Below, piece after piece: positions 18,762 to 28,084 of a stretch of DNA of 48,173 bases. Position 1 is the first letter of the stretch, and every line of letters begins with the position of its first letter. The DNA is taken from the NCBI RefSeq assembly GCF_019721995.1, contig NZ_BLYC01000027.1, positions 1 through 48,173 on the forward strand, in the 5' to 3' direction. The translations under genes and the position numbers were made by a program. The notes beneath the pieces were generated by a model. It searched no databases. It saw only the letters and a program-made list of their open reading frames with translations, and was not told the DNA's origin. Source of the stretch: Bathymodiolus japonicus methanotrophic gill symbiont (GTDB lineage: Bacteria; Pseudomonadota; Gammaproteobacteria; Methylococcales; Methylomonadaceae).

Positions 18762-19055
18762 CGGGGAGTCGCTATTTTTGCGAAAGCTTGTTTTGGGCAT
18801 CCCAGCCCAAGCAAGCAGCAAAAACTTAACGCGACCACTAATGCCTCCGGCGGCCCCGATTCGTCCTCGTCACCTTGTCCCGACCCAACAAGGGGTCGGA
18901 ACATAGGCTCCAAATGACTTGACGCCGTGTCGGATGGCCTTTTATTTTGTCTCCACCTTCGCTAACGCTCAGACTCCGACAAAACAACGGCCCTACGGCT
19001 ATCGCGGACTAAAAATCTTCACTTCGCTAAAGCTCCGTTTCCAGGATTTTCAGCG
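18762..19055 (-). repeat. B-type structured repeat (294 bp)
   Basis: Full B element on the minus strand. Its head has the variants AAGCTCC and CCTGGAAACG-like changes shared with the solo head at 4622. Confidence 0.92.
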
Positions 19056-19073
19056 AGTGTGCCGTGTACTGCC

Positions 19074-19128
19074 GGTTCTGTCGCAATAATTATCAAAAGC
19101 ACAGACCTCCTGGTCTTCAGGCATAACT
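19074..19128 (-). mobile_element. IS6 right-end relic
   Basis: Terminal repeat GGTTCTGTCGCA and the 3' untranslated hairpin region (GACCTCCTGGTCTTC) of the IS6 element, without transposase codons. It lies between a B repeat and the rep gene end. Confidence 0.8.
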
Positions 19129-19154
19129 CCCCAAACTTCTTATAGCCTCTAAGC

Positions 19155-20090
19155 TCACTTTTTCAACGCATCCCTCAACCGCTTAATCCTATTCTCCGCT
19201 TGGTCATAACTTTCTCCAGGTTTAGCCAGCTTCTCAATCTCTTTTTTACTAACATGCTTAGGTAGTTGTTGAGATGCTTTGCTTTCTTTAGGTGGTTCTT
19301 TTCGTGTAAACATCACAACATCATTTTCCATTGATATGTTGTATTCAGGAAGGTGATTAGTTTCGATGATTTTTTTGATATTAAATCGAAGGGCCTTTAT
19401 CTGTGAAGTAATACCAATTTTTGTTTTAAGATTTTCTAGCTTAATTTTCCAAGCTACTTGATTACCACAGTGCTTTCTAGCTAACTCATACAGTCGCCTT
19501 TCAGTTGGTTTCCTTAGCGTGAAATAGTCTTTATCAATACTTAATACTGCATTACCCAACACTGAATTATAAAACCAATCAGATAACCTTACTTCAATAG
19601 ATGAAGCTCGACCTTGTTCGTTTTCTTTAACAATCTTCCAAGCATCAATCAATCCGAACTCTTCTGTAGTCTCAACTTTATTTGTCTTGATGTTTGTCTG
19701 AATAACAGTACCTTTTAAACGCTCAAGTCCTTCTTGAAGTTGATTGTACTGAAAACCACCGGTACCTTTACTTGTTGCAATTAAATAATCATATGAAGTA
19801 AATCGAACTGTTTTAGAAATCTTCTCTCCAGAATTTTTCGCATTCATCAATGAACTTGAAAGATATAGTAAAATATCTTTATCCAAAATAGTTGCTAACC
19901 CAGTATAACTAGGCTTAATAGTTATTTTTATTCCATTATGTTCATATTTTAAAACCCTATGATCAGGTTTTTTTGAAAGGCTAAAAACAGGATGCTCCAT
20001 CGATGCAATATCATCTTTAAAAGAATCAAAAACATCACATATAAAAAAATCCTTATTTTCATTCTTACTAGAAAGTGATGGCAGGCTCAT
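19155..20090 (-). CDS. repA: Plasmid replication initiator, RPA family
   Basis: 311 residues. The N-terminal third contains DSFKDDIASMEHPVFSLSKK and YEHNGIKITIKPSYTGLAT followed by ILDKDILLYL, the conserved block of replication initiator protein A (RPA, PF10134). The C-terminal half has the winged-helix segment YFTLRKPTERRLYELARKH. It ends in a basic tail EKLAKPGESYDQAENRIKRL, a motif also at the C-terminus of the Rep_3 protein at 23472. It binds iterons to open the origin. Operator-like pairs (20096-20159) and five iterons (20226-20323) lie just upstream. Looks intact. Confidence 0.88.
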   Translation of the reverse strand: MSLPSLSSKNENKDFFICDVFDSFKDDIASMEHPVFSLSKKPDHRVLKYEHNGIKITIKPSYTGLATILDKDILLYLSSSLMNAKNSGEKISKTVRFTSYDYLIATSKGTGGFQYNQLQEGLERLKGTVIQTNIKTNKVETTEEFGLIDAWKIVKENEQGRASSIEVRLSDWFYNSVLGNAVLSIDKDYFTLRKPTERRLYELARKHCGNQVAWKIKLENLKTKIGITSQIKALRFNIKKIIETNHLPEYNISMENDVVMFTRKEPPKESKASQQLPKHVSKKEIEKLAKPGESYDQAENRIKRLRDALKK

Positions 20091-20095
20091 AAATA

Positions 20096-20159
20096 TCGGT
20101 GTATCGAAAACTTTAAGATTGAATAATGATACACTTAATGTCGGTGTATCGAAAACTTT
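20096..20159. promoter_or_regulatory. Paired 19-bp repeats upstream of rep (autoregulatory site candidate)
   Basis: TCGGTGTATCGAAAACTTT occurs at 20096-20114 and 20141-20159, immediately before the rep start and different from the iterons. Probably a promoter overlapped by a repressor or Rep site. Confidence 0.55.
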
Positions 20160-20225
20160 CTATTATTCAGTCAATACTGCTTTTTTTAGCACTCATTTTC
20201 CCATGAAATCATACCTTCTAAGCTA

Positions 20226-20323
20226 TCGTAGAAGTCTAACCAATGTCGTAGAAGTCTAACTAAATGTCGTAGAAGTCTAACTAAATGTCGTAGAAGTCTA
20301 ACTAAATGTCGTAGAAGTCTAAC
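20226..20323. repeat. Iteron array, five copies (replication origin)
   Basis: Five copies of TCGTAGAAGTCTAAC start at 20226, 20246, 20267, 20288 and 20309, close to two helical turns apart. They lie next to the RPA gene and an A+T-rich stretch at 20324-20450, the usual make-up of an iteron-controlled oriV. Confidence 0.88.
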
Positions 20324-20529
20324 CACAAAAAAAATCAATCCCTTTAATATCAATGCACACAAAGCTTTTTTTCACCCTGTAACATATATTAACTATCTTT
20401 TAACTTATCTAACTTAGTTTTTATTTTTATTTCTTAAAAAAAAGAACAAACACTATGCGCTTTCAGCTAGTTTCCTATGCTCCAAACAAACCCGAATCAT
20501 TAACCCATTTTGAATAGAATCTACCTTAT
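20324..20529. other. A+T-rich origin-proximal region
   Basis: Very A+T-rich sequence beside the iterons, likely part of the DNA unwinding region. No gene seen. Confidence 0.4.
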
Positions 20530-20838
20530 CGGGGAGTCGCTATTTTTGCGAAAGCTTGTTTTGGGCATCCCAGCCCAAGCAAGCGGCAAAAACTTAACGC
20601 GACCACTAATGCCTTCGGCGGCCCAGACGTCCTGCGTACGTGCCACTTCGCCATTACCATCGTAAACTCGGTGCTGGCTTCGTAACACTCCCTCAAATGA
20701 CTGGACGGCGTTTCGGAATGCCTTTTATTTTGTCTACACCTACGCTAGCGCTACGATTCCGACAAAACAACGGCCCTACGCCTTCTGGGGACTAAAAATC
20801 ATCACTTCGCTTAGGCTACGTTTCCCTGATTTTCAGCG
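20530..20838 (-). repeat. B-type structured repeat, variant body (309 bp)
   Basis: Its ends match B elements, but the middle (about 20620-20720) differs and resembles the variant element at 32708-33006: ACGTACG-type sequence in place of the CCGACCC/GGGTCGG hairpin. Confidence 0.88.
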
Positions 20839-21034
20839 GAAGATCGCGCACCTTATCATGGTAGTGGTGTCGTTAAGGAATTTAAGTTAGCGAATAGAGA
20901 ACGTTTAACAGTAGAACGACTTCCTGCTTTCTCGCTAGATTTTAACCCGATTGAGAAATTATGGAAAAATACGAAACGTGATTCAACACATATAAAGTAC
21001 TTTAAATCTTTTGAAGATTTACATAACTCGGTTG
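20839..21034 (+). pseudogene. IS630-family transposase C-terminal fragment
   Basis: The frame reads ERLPAFSLDFNPIEKLWKNTKR followed by a FEDL helix. The NPIExLW motif with the catalytic Glu is the hallmark of IS630/Tc1 transposases. The 5' part is missing at the B repeat and the 3' end is cut by an IS6 end. Confidence 0.8.
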
Positions 21035-21726
21035 GGTTCTGTCGCAATAATTATCAAAAGCACAGGCCTCCTGGTCTTCAGGCATAACTATCCTGCTAAA
21101 GCCATAAACTGCTTATAAGCAGGAATATTTTCCTCAGACAATTGCCCCTTTCGGATGATATGTGCCGTTTGAATTCCATCAATTGTTGCTTGGGCGGAGT
21201 GAAACGCTTTAAAGCCCATCATCGGTTTTGTTATTTTTTTGATAAAGCGATGATCCTGTTCGATGATGTTATTCAAATATTTAACTTGTAATATGTCAAT
21301 CATAGTGGCAAACCCAGCGAGGATTAACAAGAGGTTAATATTGGCTAATCCTGCATAGTTAGCGCCACTTTTATCCATAACGACCTTATCAGGAAAGCCA
21401 TTATTGTTAATCGTTTGTTTAAAAAATGCGGTTGCAGCCTCTTCATCACGGTGCTCAGAAAGCATGAAATCAAGCGTATCCCCGTGACTATCAACAGCTC
21501 GGTATAAATAGGTCCACTGACCCTTCACTTTGATATACGTTTCATCCATGCGCCACGATTTATTGGTTTCTCGTTTCTGATATTTAGCTCTTACAGCAAT
21601 GGCAGGAGAATAACGGATAACCCAACGATTGAGCGTAGCATGATCCACTTCAACACCTCTTTCTTCCATAATTTCTTCAAGGTCGCGATACGAAACGCCA
21701 TACCTGACATAAAAGAAAACAGCATA
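21035..21726 (-). pseudogene. IS6-family transposase, copy 2, 5'-truncated
   Basis: Terminal repeat GGTTCTGTCGCA at 21035-21046, stop codon at 21088, then the whole DDE domain (WRMDETYIKV, MDKSGANY, IIEQDHRFIKK). At 21726 the gene is cut at the LYAVFF codons by the end of another IS (CTCGATGTTCAAG). An internal ATG at 21669 is not the native start. This copy supplies the uninterrupted target for the A insertion in copy 3. Confidence 0.87.
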
Positions 21727-22560
21727 AACTCGATGTTCAAGTTTTTGATATTGAGAAGGTAAAACCAGGTATTCTGAGGTTGTTGTAATTTTATCGGTGT
21801 AAGCCCATGTTAATGAATGCCCCAGCCACCTTTATCCAAAGCTATATTGACGATTTAAATGATGCGCTCAATCAGCTAAAACCCGGAGCCGCTTTGACAC
21901 GGATTCAAGCCGCTTGGTTGGGCACTTGTTTAACGGGCATACTGCTAATGAACTCTATTTGCTGGGCTAAGTTTGAGCGAGCAAGCCTTGGAGATTGCAA
22001 AGTAGCCGCATTATCCTGGGTGTTTCGTAAAGCAAGTATACCCTGGGACTGGTTGCTACGGGTGAGTGTGGTCTTAATTTTAAAACGTTATGGCATTACT
22101 GAAGGTGTGTTGGCCTTTGATGAATCAGACCGAGCACGATCTAAGTCTACAAAACGTATTTATAAGGTTTACAAGCAGAAACACAAAGGCTCCGGCGGGT
22201 ATGTTAATGGACAAACGATAGTATTATTGCTGCTAGTTACCTCATCCATTACAGTGCCTGTCGGTTTTTTCTTTTATATGCCGGATCCAGCCTTAAAGCA
22301 GTGGGATAAAGAAGATAAACGGTTGAAAAAGAGCGGTATAGCAAAAAAAGATCGGCCTATTAAGCCTGAACGTGACAGTGCCTACCCGACCAAAACAGAG
22401 ATTGCATTAGGCTTATTAAAAGAGTTTAAAGTTGCGCATAGCCTGATTAAAATTAAAGGCGTACTGGCTGATGCGCTGTATGGTGAAAAAGCCTTTATGG
22501 ACGAAGCCGCTAAAGAATCTGGAGGCTCGCAGGTGATTAGCCAATTACGTAAAAACCAAA
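21727..22560 (+). pseudogene. IS4/IS701-like DDE transposase, 3'-truncated
   Basis: The left terminal repeat (ACTCGATGTTCAAGTTTTT) begins about 21728. ATG at 21807 starts MLMNAPATFIQSYIDDLNDA. The first Asp motif is VLAFDESDRARSK and the second is VLADALYGEKAF. The frame runs into an A repeat at 22561 after ISQLRKNQ, losing the Glu motif. The ends match the 152-bp MITEs at 5268 and 38965. Family assignment within the IS4-like group is uncertain. Confidence 0.72.
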
Positions 22561-22820
22561 CGCTGTCAGCCCCGGAAGGGCTGATAGTCTCCAGAAGGCG
22601 CAGGGAAATTTGCCAATCCGAAGTGCGCGATAGCGCGCGAGGGAGGCTAAAATTTTATCCCGAATAGCCGTAGAGCCATTTGTGGTAGCCATGACTGAGC
22701 TGCTTTGTGCTCAGTCTGTGGCGGACGCAGGGCGGCTGGAGCATCTCCTATTCGCTGCGTAGGTGAACGAATTACGGCGACAGGAGTCCCGGAATTTCGT
22801 GAGGTAGCATGGCGCGCCTG
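22561..22820 (+). repeat. A-type structured repeat (260 bp)
   Basis: Full A element ending the transposase frame at 22560. One loop base of the first hairpin differs (CGGAA instead of CGGAC) while the stem is kept. Confidence 0.93.
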
Positions 22821-22877
22821 AGCTACTGTCGTTCCACTTCTATACTACCTAAATTCGGGTACTACTAAATATTTAAA

Positions 22878-23177
22878 ATGATGAATTTTGATCGTTCAAT
22901 GGATGATTTTTTTTATTTTCCATTAAACAAAGAAAAGAAAAGTCTAAACAACATAGGTTTGATCATTATGATGAGCCTACTATTTTTTGGCGTCATTCCA
23001 AGGGGACAGGCACACTCTTTTAATGAAATTATCTCTTTCGGAGACAGCCTAACCGATATCGGTAATGTTTCAGGTTTGACTCAAGAAGGCTCAAGCCCCG
23101 TCATTGACGGCTATTATAAAGAGACTCATTTTTGTGACAATGTCCTGTGGGTTGAAACGTGCAACAACAGCCGCCTT
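22878..23177 (+). pseudogene. Secreted GDSL (SGNH) hydrolase, N-terminal stub
   Basis: A hydrophobic segment (IGLIIMMSLLFFGVIP...QAH) serves as signal peptide. Then comes EIISFGDSLTDIGNVSG, block I of GDSL lipases/acyltransferases with the nucleophilic Ser, and YYKETHFCDNVLWVE. The frame is cut at about residue 98 by a B repeat, so blocks III and V (catalytic Asp/His) are missing. Related secreted phospholipase/acyltransferases act on host lipids in pathogens; any such role for the intact ancestor is inference. Confidence 0.75.
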
Positions 23178-23471
23178 CGCTGAAAATCAGGGAAACGTAG
23201 CCTAAGCGAAGTGATGATTTTTAGTCCGCGATAGCCGTAGGGCCGTTGTTTTGTCGGAGTCTGAGCGTTAGCGAAGGTGGAGACAAAATAAAAGGCCATC
23301 CGACACGGCGTCAAGTCATTTGGAGCCTATGTTCCGACCCCTTGTTGGGTCGGGACGAGGTGACGAGGACGAATCGGGGCCGCCGGAGGCATAAGTGGTC
23401 GCGTTAAGTTTTTGCTGCTTGCTTGGGCTGGGATGCCCAAAACAAGCTTTCGCAAAAATAGCGACTCCCCG
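23178..23471 (+). repeat. B-type structured repeat (294 bp)
   Basis: Full B element between a GDSL hydrolase stub and the 3' end of a rep gene. It truncates both. Confidence 0.92.
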
Positions 23472-24312
23472 AAGTTTCGCCAGGCTTAGCTAAACGATTA
23501 ATTTCTTCATCGGTTAATTTTTTTCTTTGCTTTGGTTGATCTTTTACACCAAATAGGAACTGAAAGTGTGTCACCGTCCTGCCAGACTTCCTTTGACCAT
23601 ACTTCACCCATAGATTGGAATGCTCGTTAATTTCAGCTATAGCTGGTTCAATCACACGCCTCTTTAAGTCACCTAAGCGACTATATTTATTGCTAACCTG
23701 AAATTGATTTTTAAGCCATTCAACTTCAATTTCACGTTCCCCTGTAGAACTCCATTGCACTAATAACTCATATAAACGAATAGAATAAATACTTTCAAAC
23801 CTAGCAACATGTTTTAGCTTATATTTAGTGAATTCTTTAGATAGTTTAGAAATGTAAGGAATAATGCCTGAAGCAAAACTTAGAACTAACTTTCCTTCTC
23901 TAGGAATATAGTCGATACTGCTTATCCATCTGGTTTTACGTTGTGCTATCTTTGGATTTTCTGGATCAGGGTCATCAATAGTTACACTACGATCATACAA
24001 CTTTTCAGCAGCCTTCTTTAAATCTCGATACGCATTTGAAAAGTTATCCAAGCCGACCAAATCAACAATTTCAGAAGCTGAAACTTCAAACTGATATTGC
24101 TCTGTTAACTCGGACATAGAATCAATTTGAGCTATACAAGCCAACAACACACGTTGCTCAGAAAGGCTCAATAGATAACTGGCCTCAATAACTTTATTGG
24201 ACTTAACGACCGTTAGGTGATTTTTATTTTCCAAGATAATATAACGACAAGAAAAAGATATTGCCTGACTATACTCTGATTTAAAAATAAAACAACGACA
24301 GATAAAATACAA
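23472..24312 (-). CDS. repB: Plasmid replication initiator, Rep_3 (RepB) family, C-terminus replaced
   Basis: The conserved Rep_3 N-terminus VVKSNKVIEASYLLSLSEQR is followed by two winged-helix domains (ELVGLDN-type helix; RLYELLVQW; VSNKYSRLGDLKRRVIEPA with EINEHSN). The best start is TTG at 24234 (MENKNHLTVVKSNK), giving the usual Rep_3 N-terminus; an upstream TTG at 24312 is in frame but adds an atypical leader. The 3' end meets a B repeat after RLAKPGET, replacing only a short basic tail (compare LAKPGESYDQAENRI in 19155-20090). In that frame it terminates inside the repeat at 23404. It may still work. Inverted CGACA/TGTCG motifs at 24240-24320 could be its operator. Confidence 0.82.
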
Positions 24313-24508
24313 TGTCGTTATATAGCCTCTACATGCATTAATCTACCTACTCTATAGCTCTCTTAAAAAAGAAAAAAAAGGGGCTTTGTGTATTGATACC
24401 CAGTCCTGCAGTGACCGCACAATTTAATAATGAATGCCCTGCATCATCTACACTCCCTCCAAAAGTAGCATCAAATTTAGGTGTGATATTTCCTGGTTCT
24501 GTCGCATA
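24313..24508. other. rep upstream region and solo IS6 terminal repeat
   Basis: No clear gene. A minus-strand frame (ITPKFDATFGGSVDDAGHS) may be a fragment of an unidentified gene. A lone GGTTCTGTCGCA at 24495-24506 stands two bases before an A repeat. Confidence 0.4.
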
Positions 24509-24768
24509 CGCTGTCAGCCCAGGACGGGCTGATAGTCTCCAGAAGGCGCAGGGAAATTTGCCAATCCGAAGTGCGCGATAGCGCGCGAGGGAGGCTAAAA
24601 TTTTATCCCGAATAGCCGTAGAGCCATTTGTGGTAGCCATGACTGATCTGCTTTGTGCTCAGTCTGTGGCGGACGCAGGGCGGCTGGAGCATCTCCTATT
24701 CGCTGCGTAGGTGAACGAATTACGGCGACAGGAGTCCCAGAATTTCGTGAGGTAGCATGGCCGCGCCT
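24509..24768 (+). repeat. A-type structured repeat (260 bp), left limit of module copy 2
   Basis: Full A element with the variant right end ...CCGCGCCTT shared only with the headless copy at 7071-7288. Identity between the two PPC modules begins inside this element. Confidence 0.93.
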
Positions 24769-24849
24769 TAGCTCCATAAATGTCGGTTATGAGCAAGCTT
24801 TAACGTTATAATAAATTCTTGCGATAGAACCAATTTAAGAAAAAGGCAT

Positions 24850-24930
24850 TGCCAATTAAGGCTACAAAAAAAAGAAATACAGAACTTTTAGAAACCCTAC
24901 AGGATAAAAGATGAAAACTAAACTAATGAC
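24850..24930 (+). repeat. 81-bp direct repeat upstream of PPC gene copy 2
   Basis: Same as 7370-7450; it recurs at 26029-26109 after the gene. Confidence 0.85.
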
Positions 24931-26038
24931 AGTCGTCGTGTTGATGATTTTATTCAACAACATGGTTCAAGCGGAATGGAATTCATTCCGCCCCAGAGAA
25001 GAGGCGGAAACCCCAGTGCCTAAACCAGCCGGTGAAATTCCCAATTTAACCGCAGAGGAAGTGGAGAAGGCTAAGAATGAGGAAGATAGAAAACGGTTTG
25101 AAGAAGCCGCGAAACGCTTAGAGGAAGAAACGAAACGAATCGCGGAGGAAGAAGCACAGCGTCAGGCAGAAGAGGAGAAAGAACGGAAAGCCGCAGAAGC
25201 CGCAGAAGCCGCAGAAGCCGCAGAAGCCGCAGAAGCAGCGAAACTATTAGAGGCAGAAATGAAACGAATCGCGGAGGAAGAAGCACAGCGTCAGGCAGAA
25301 GAGGAGGAAAAACGGAAAGCCGCAGAAGCACGCGCTAACGATTATCCTGAGCTTTCTTTGACAATGGCCAAAGTGCTTTATTTACTTAGAGATGACCCTG
25401 AGAACTCTCACCGTACGTTTTCTTTCTATCCTGAAGTATCGGGCTGGCATATCTTCCAGACATATGGACCTTCAGACACGGTTATGGAGATTTATCATAA
25501 TGAACAGTCAATTGTAAATACGGGCAAGAGCGATGGGGATGATGGGCATGATAATAACGAGCTTCAACATAAGTATCTTGAAGCGGGTGAGAGATATGTA
25601 ATCCAAGTATATCTACAAAGTAGATCTTGGTCAGGTAAAGCCATCTTGAATGTTAGGGCTGAAGAACCTTTTAGAGAATACGAGTCCCATCTAACCGTAG
25701 GACTTGCTAAGAAATTTTGGCTATCTACAGACGACTATGACCAGACTCACTTTACAACTACGTTTACTCCTGAGACTACAGGTCGGTATAACATAGAAAC
25801 TTACAGTGCTGATGAAGATACCGTGATGGAGATATATCACCCTGATGGATACTCTATGGTCGCCTCGGGAGAGAGTGATGGAGATAGGGGGGTCGATAAT
25901 GAGGAATTACAAGTCAAGACGTTTGAGGTCGGTAAGACCTACACAATCCAAGTCTACATGGAGGATTTTGACAACGACGGTTACGCATGGGTACATGTTT
26001 GGCGCAGTACTTGGGATCCGATTACTCTTGCCAATTAA
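24911..26038 (+). CDS. Secreted coiled-coil protein with two PPC-like domains, copy 2
   Basis: 375 residues, the same protein as 7431-8549. There is one extra 9-bp GCCGCAGAA unit in the coiled coil (three extra residues, EAA) and Arg instead of Leu in the EMKR segment. The signal peptide and both PPC-like domains are unchanged. The tandem 9-bp unit makes the coiled-coil length prone to in-frame slippage. It is an intact duplicate in the same orientation, about 17.5 kb from copy 1. Domain naming is by resemblance; no function is established. Confidence 0.85.
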   Translation: MKTKLMTVVVLMILFNNMVQAEWNSFRPREEAETPVPKPAGEIPNLTAEEVEKAKNEEDRKRFEEAAKRLEEETKRIAEEEAQRQAEEEKERKAAEAAEAAEAAEAAEAAKLLEAEMKRIAEEEAQRQAEEEEKRKAAEARANDYPELSLTMAKVLYLLRDDPENSHRTFSFYPEVSGWHIFQTYGPSDTVMEIYHNEQSIVNTGKSDGDDGHDNNELQHKYLEAGERYVIQVYLQSRSWSGKAILNVRAEEPFREYESHLTVGLAKKFWLSTDDYDQTHFTTTFTPETTGRYNIETYSADEDTVMEIYHPDGYSMVASGESDGDRGVDNEELQVKTFEVGKTYTIQVYMEDFDNDGYAWVHVWRSTWDPITLAN

Positions 26039-26109
26039 GGCTACAAACAAAAGAAATACAGAACTTTTAGAAACCCTACAGGATAAAAGATGAAAACTAA
26101 ACTAATGAC
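26029..26109 (+). repeat. 81-bp direct repeat downstream of PPC gene copy 2
   Basis: Relic of the next tandem gene copy; it contains the ATG at 26090 and its first codons, then TCACATT and a repeat head. Confidence 0.85.
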
Positions 26110-26116
26110 TCACATT

Positions 26117-26298
26117 CGCTGAAAATCAGGGAAACGGAGCCAAAGCGAAGTGATGATTTTTAGTCCGTGGTAGGCGACAGGGCAATTCGCAAATCCGAAG
26201 TGTGCTAGCAGCGCGCGAGGGAGGCAAAGAATTCCATTCCGAATAGCCGTCAAGCCATGTGTGGGAGCCTTAACGGAGCAGGGTTTTCTTGCGTAGTT
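26117..26298 (+). repeat. Hybrid structured repeat, tail missing
   Basis: A B-type head identical to that of 8628, inserted at the same site, but continuing into an A-like body after AGTCCG. The body hairpin GTGTGCT/AGCGCGC is intermediate between the A form and the 17881 form. It is cut near 26298 before the tail by a transposase fragment. Confidence 0.88.
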
Positions 26299-26437
26299 AC
26301 CGTACTGTTCAGCGTTTTTTTGAGGAAAAACAGCAATGGGCTGAATTACGCTGGTTATTGATTAAGAGCCATATAAGTGAGAAGTGTTTGGGTACCTGGG
26401 GTCTTATTGGGGACGAAGTTGTTGTCACTAAATCAGT
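26299..26437 (+). pseudogene. Transposase fragment (IS4-like, N-terminal region)
   Basis: The frame reads YRTVQRFFEEKQQWAELRW, then LIGDEVVVTKS, a typical first-Asp motif of IS4-like transposases. It is bounded on both sides by hybrid repeats. It differs from the element at 21727. Confidence 0.6.
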
Positions 26438-26718
26438 CAGGCTCGGCCATGCTACCTCACGAAATTCTGGGACTCCTGTCGCCGTAATTCGTTCACCTAC
26501 GCAGCGAATAGGAGATGCCCCAGCCGCCCTGTGTCCGCCACAGACTGAGCACAAAGCAGCTCAGTCATTACTACCTCACTGGCTGGACGGCTATTCGGAA
26601 TGCAATTCTTGCTCCTCTCGCGTGCTGCTAGCACACGTCGAATCAGCGAATTGCCCTGTCGCCTATCAGGGACTAAAAATCACCACTTCGCTAAGCTACG
26701 TTTCCCTGATTTTCAGCG
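26438..26718 (-). repeat. Hybrid structured repeat: B-type head, A-type tail (281 bp)
   Basis: Same composition as 17881-18159, but parts of its body are closer to standard A (GACTGAGC/GCTCAGTC hairpin restored). The right end is the variant GGCCGAGCCTG. Confidence 0.9.
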
Positions 26719-27092
26719 TTAGATGAAGAGGGATCAAGCCGTGGCCTGATTCTGAGTCTTTTGTTTGACCATTGCCTTCTCCTTCACCCAGAGCAAATAG
26801 CCCGCATTGAAAGCAAACTACCTGCGTATACCGTAGGAAGCTTACAGCGCAAGTCTCAAGTGGATGTACTGCTTGAGTTCATCACGTCATTGCTAGAGTT
26901 TCCAGATCCTGGTGATAAGCTGAAAGAGTTAGGTGAATTAATAAAGGATGTGTTTCAGCTGATGCCATCAGGAAAACATATGATTGGCAGAGATTTAGGG
27001 CGCTTAGAGCCAACACCATCATTAAAGTATTGTTCTGCTGGGTGAAGGTAAGAGTTTGATGGCAATGGGATGGAAAAACTTGAACATCGAGT
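26719..27092 (+). pseudogene. Transposase C-terminal fragment with right IS end
   Basis: The frame to 27045 reads LLFDHCLLLHPEQIARIESK and on to TPSLKYCSAG. The terminal repeat AAAAACTTGAACATCGAGT lies at 27074-27092, matching the left end at 21727. It may be the far half of the same IS family as 21727-22560, or of the 26299 fragment. The two cannot be told apart here. Confidence 0.6.
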
Positions 27093-28084
27093 ATAAGCAG
27101 TAATATTTTCCTCAGACAATTGCCCCTTTCGGATGATATGTGCCGTTTGAATTCCATCAATTGTTGCTTGGGCGGAGTGAAACGCTTTAAAGCCCATCAT
27201 CGGTTTTGTTATTTTTTTGATAAAGCGATGATCCTGTTCGATGATGTTATTCAAATATTTAACTTGTAATATGTCAATCGCTGTCAGCCCCGGACGGGCT
27301 GATAGTCTCCAGAAGGCGCAGGGAAATTTGCCAATCCGAAGTGCGCGATAGCGCGCGAGGGAGGCTAAAATTTTATCCCGAATAGCCGTAGAGCCATTTG
27401 TGGTAGCCATGACTGAGCTGCTTTGTGCTCAGTCTGTGGCGGACGCAGGGCGGCTGGAGCATCTCCTATTCGCTGCGTAGGTGAACGAATTACGGCGACA
27501 GGAGTCCCGGAATTTCGTGAGGTAGCATGGCGCGCCTGCATAGTGGCAAACCCAGCGAGGATTAACAAGAGGTTAATATTGGCTAATCCTGCATAGTTAG
27601 CGCCACTTTTATCCATAACGACCTTATCAGGAAAGCCATTATTGTTAATCCTTTGTTTAAAAAATGCGGTTGCAGCCTCTTCATCACGGTGCTCAGAAAG
27701 CATGAAATCAAGCGTATCCCCGTGACTATCAACAGCTCGGTATAAATAGGTCCACTGACCCTTCACTTTGATATACGTTTCATCCATGCGCCACGATTTA
27801 TTGGTTTCTCGTTTCTGAGATTTAGCTTTTACAGCAATGGCAGGAGAATAACGGATAACCCAACGATTGAGCGTAGCATGATCCACTTCAACACCTCTTT
27901 CTTCCATAATTTCTTCAAGGTCGCGATACGAAACGTCATACCTGACATAAAAGAAAACAGCATAAAGAATGACATCTTTTTGAAAGTGAGTGCCTTTGAA
28001 GCTGAGCATGTGATCCACCTTTTATTGAAATTGAGAATTATGATAGCAGATAACGTCGGGAAGGGGGATTTATGCGACAGAACC
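27093..28084 (-). pseudogene. IS6-family transposase, copy 3, split by an A repeat
   Basis: It has the native N-terminus (MLSFKGTHFQKDVILYAVFF; ATG at about 28009, in-frame upstream start at 28018) and the left terminal repeat at 28073-28084. The DDE domain is interrupted at ...AGFATM/IDILQV by an A repeat. The last eight codons and the right end are missing at 27092. Apart from the insertion it matches copy 2. Confidence 0.87.
27279..27538 (+). repeat. A-type structured repeat (260 bp) in IS6 copy 3
   Basis: Copy 2 at about 21290-21310 preserves the empty site. The insertion lies between ATGTCAAT and CATAGTGG, with no base duplicated or lost. Confidence 0.95.

Noticed and set aside
20226-20323. 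Regularly spaced short repeats as a CRISPR array
   Set aside because: Unit spacing is 20-21 bp with 5-6 bp between repeats and the array lies beside a rep gene; these are iterons. The same holds for 38639-38757.
23404-23471. The C-terminal peptide of the Rep_3 protein read into the B repeat
   Set aside because: This is read-through into an inserted repeat, not native protein sequence.
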